Assembly: GCA_964514105.1 (NCBI GenBank)
Contig: CAZEPJ010000091.1
Coordinates: 1 to 13,249 of the forward strand
Direction of reading: 5' to 3'
Length of the DNA: 13,249 nt
Origin: CAZEPJ01 sp964514105
GTDB lineage: Bacteria > Desulfobacterota > Desulfocorpusculales > Desulfocorpusculum
Part shown: one piece after another, positions 12,712 through 13,249 of the stretch
Layout of the letters: each line of letters begins with the position of its first letter
How positions within the stretch are numbered: position 1 is the first letter of the stretch
Notes under the pieces: generated by a model
Database searches by the model: none
Seen by the model: the letters and a program-made list of their open reading frames with translations, nothing else
Told to the model about the DNA's origin: nothing
Position numbers and translations under genes: made by a program

Positions 12712-13249
12712 ATGGAACTGGCAGACAGAGTCGCCCTCATCACAGGCGCAGGCAGGGGAATCGGCCGGGCCATCGCCTTGAGACTGGCGCGCGAAGGGGC
12801 GCACATCCTGCTCAACGACGCCGAAGAGGCCGCGGCCGTGAGCGCCGCCAAGGAGGTCCAGGCCCTGGGCGTCCGAGCAGCGGCCTTCCCGGCGGATGTG
12901 GCCCAATACTCCCAGGTGCGGGACATGGTGGCGGCAGGACTTGAGCGTTTCGGCCATGTGGACATCCTGGTGAACAACGCCGGCATCGGGGGAGCCTCCT
13001 GTCTGGTCAAGGACACCCCCCCCGGGAGTTGGGAGCGCACGCTGGCCGTGAACCTGACCGGGGTCTTCCATTGCTGCCAGGCCGTGATCCCCCCCATGAT
13101 GGCGCAGCGACGAGGCAGAATCGTCAACATCGCTTCCCTTGCCGCCAGGCGCATGAGCAAGCTGGGCGGAGCGGATTACACCGCGTCCAAGTACGGGGTG
13201 GTGGGCCTCAGCAAACATTTGGCCTTCGAACTGGCCGCCTTCGGCATTA
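12712..13249 (+). CDS. Short-chain dehydrogenase/reductase (SDR), 3' end beyond window
   Basis: The first 179 codons of a classical SDR are present; the gene runs off the window edge. The cofactor loop TGAGRGIG is at residues 11-18, with Asp35 ending the second strand in LLND. NNAG is at 88-91, the active-site Ser142 in NIAS, and the catalytic Tyr156 and Lys160 in YTASK. The spacing Ser-Tyr is 14, one more than in E. coli FabG. It would oxidise or reduce a hydroxyl/keto group with NAD(P)H. GAGGGG (12702-12707) lies 4 bases before the ATG, and dctM ends 8 bases upstream, so it is translated from the TRAP operon mRNA. Given the context it probably acts on the imported solute or a breakdown product. 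A FabG-type role in fatty acid synthesis is less likely here. Confidence 0.9.
   Translation, partial: MELADRVALITGAGRGIGRAIALRLAREGAHILLNDAEEAAAVSAAKEVQALGVRAAAFPADVAQYSQVRDMVAAGLERFGHVDILVNNAGIGGASCLVKDTPPGSWERTLAVNLTGVFHCCQAVIPPMMAQRRGRIVNIASLAARRMSKLGGADYTASKYGVVGLSKHLAFELAAFGI

Noticed and set aside
1..13249. CRISPR arrays, tRNA/rRNA genes, insertion sequences, phage or toxin-antitoxin genes
   Set aside because: No regularly spaced repeats, tRNA-like cloverleaf segments, transposase or integrase motifs were seen on either strand by reading; no search tool was run.

Overview
This window is GC-rich bacterial chromosome with ordinary, tightly packed metabolic genes. No rRNA, tRNA, CRISPR array, insertion sequence or phage gene was seen. 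The gene mix suggests an anaerobic, strongly GC-biased proteobacterium, perhaps a Desulfobacterota-type lineage: a FabB-like ketoacyl synthase, a YghO-like acyltransferase next to a ceramide-glucosyltransferase-like GT2, a UspA next to a 3-hydroxyacyl-CoA dehydrogenase, a ferredoxin-nitroreductase fusion and a TRAP transporter. The lineage is inferred from gene content only and is weakly held.

Layout, left to right. (1) A FabB-type ketoacyl-ACP synthase on + (92-1345) behind a good sigma-70-type promoter. (2) A convergent minus-strand pair: a GT2 glycosyltransferase (3700-2501) followed with no gap by a GNAT-like protein (2500-1376). (3) A 313-base divergent gap (3701-4013), then a + strand pair: a universal stress protein (4014-4475) and a 3-hydroxyacyl-CoA dehydrogenase with a TTG start (4517-5365). 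(4) A minus-strand run, read from right to left: an M20D amidohydrolase (9014-7731), an ArgE/DapE-type M20 deacylase (7594-6323) and a two-[4Fe-4S] ferredoxin-nitroreductase (6257-5376). (5) Divergent from that run, an XRE-cupin regulator (9192-9809), then a complete TRAP transporter dctP-dctQ-dctM (9920-12703) and the start of a short-chain dehydrogenase (12712 to the window edge).

Regions 4 and 5 look like one catabolic locus. The regulator sits between two divergent arms. One arm encodes uptake of a small carboxylate-type solute plus an NAD(P)-dependent oxidoreductase. The other encodes two metal-dependent amide hydrolases and a flavin/iron-sulfur reductase. A reasonable inference is uptake and breakdown of an N-acylated or amide-linked organic acid, controlled by the XRE-cupin protein. 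The substrate cannot be read from sequence.

The less ordinary signals are in the intergenic DNA: a regulator promoter that predicts a nearly leaderless mRNA, an 11-bp palindrome over its -35 box, two overlapping hairpins before dctP, several hairpins between the two hydrolases, and a G-quadruplex-type tract before the nitroreductase. No clearly new defence, mobile or RNA-guided system is visible.
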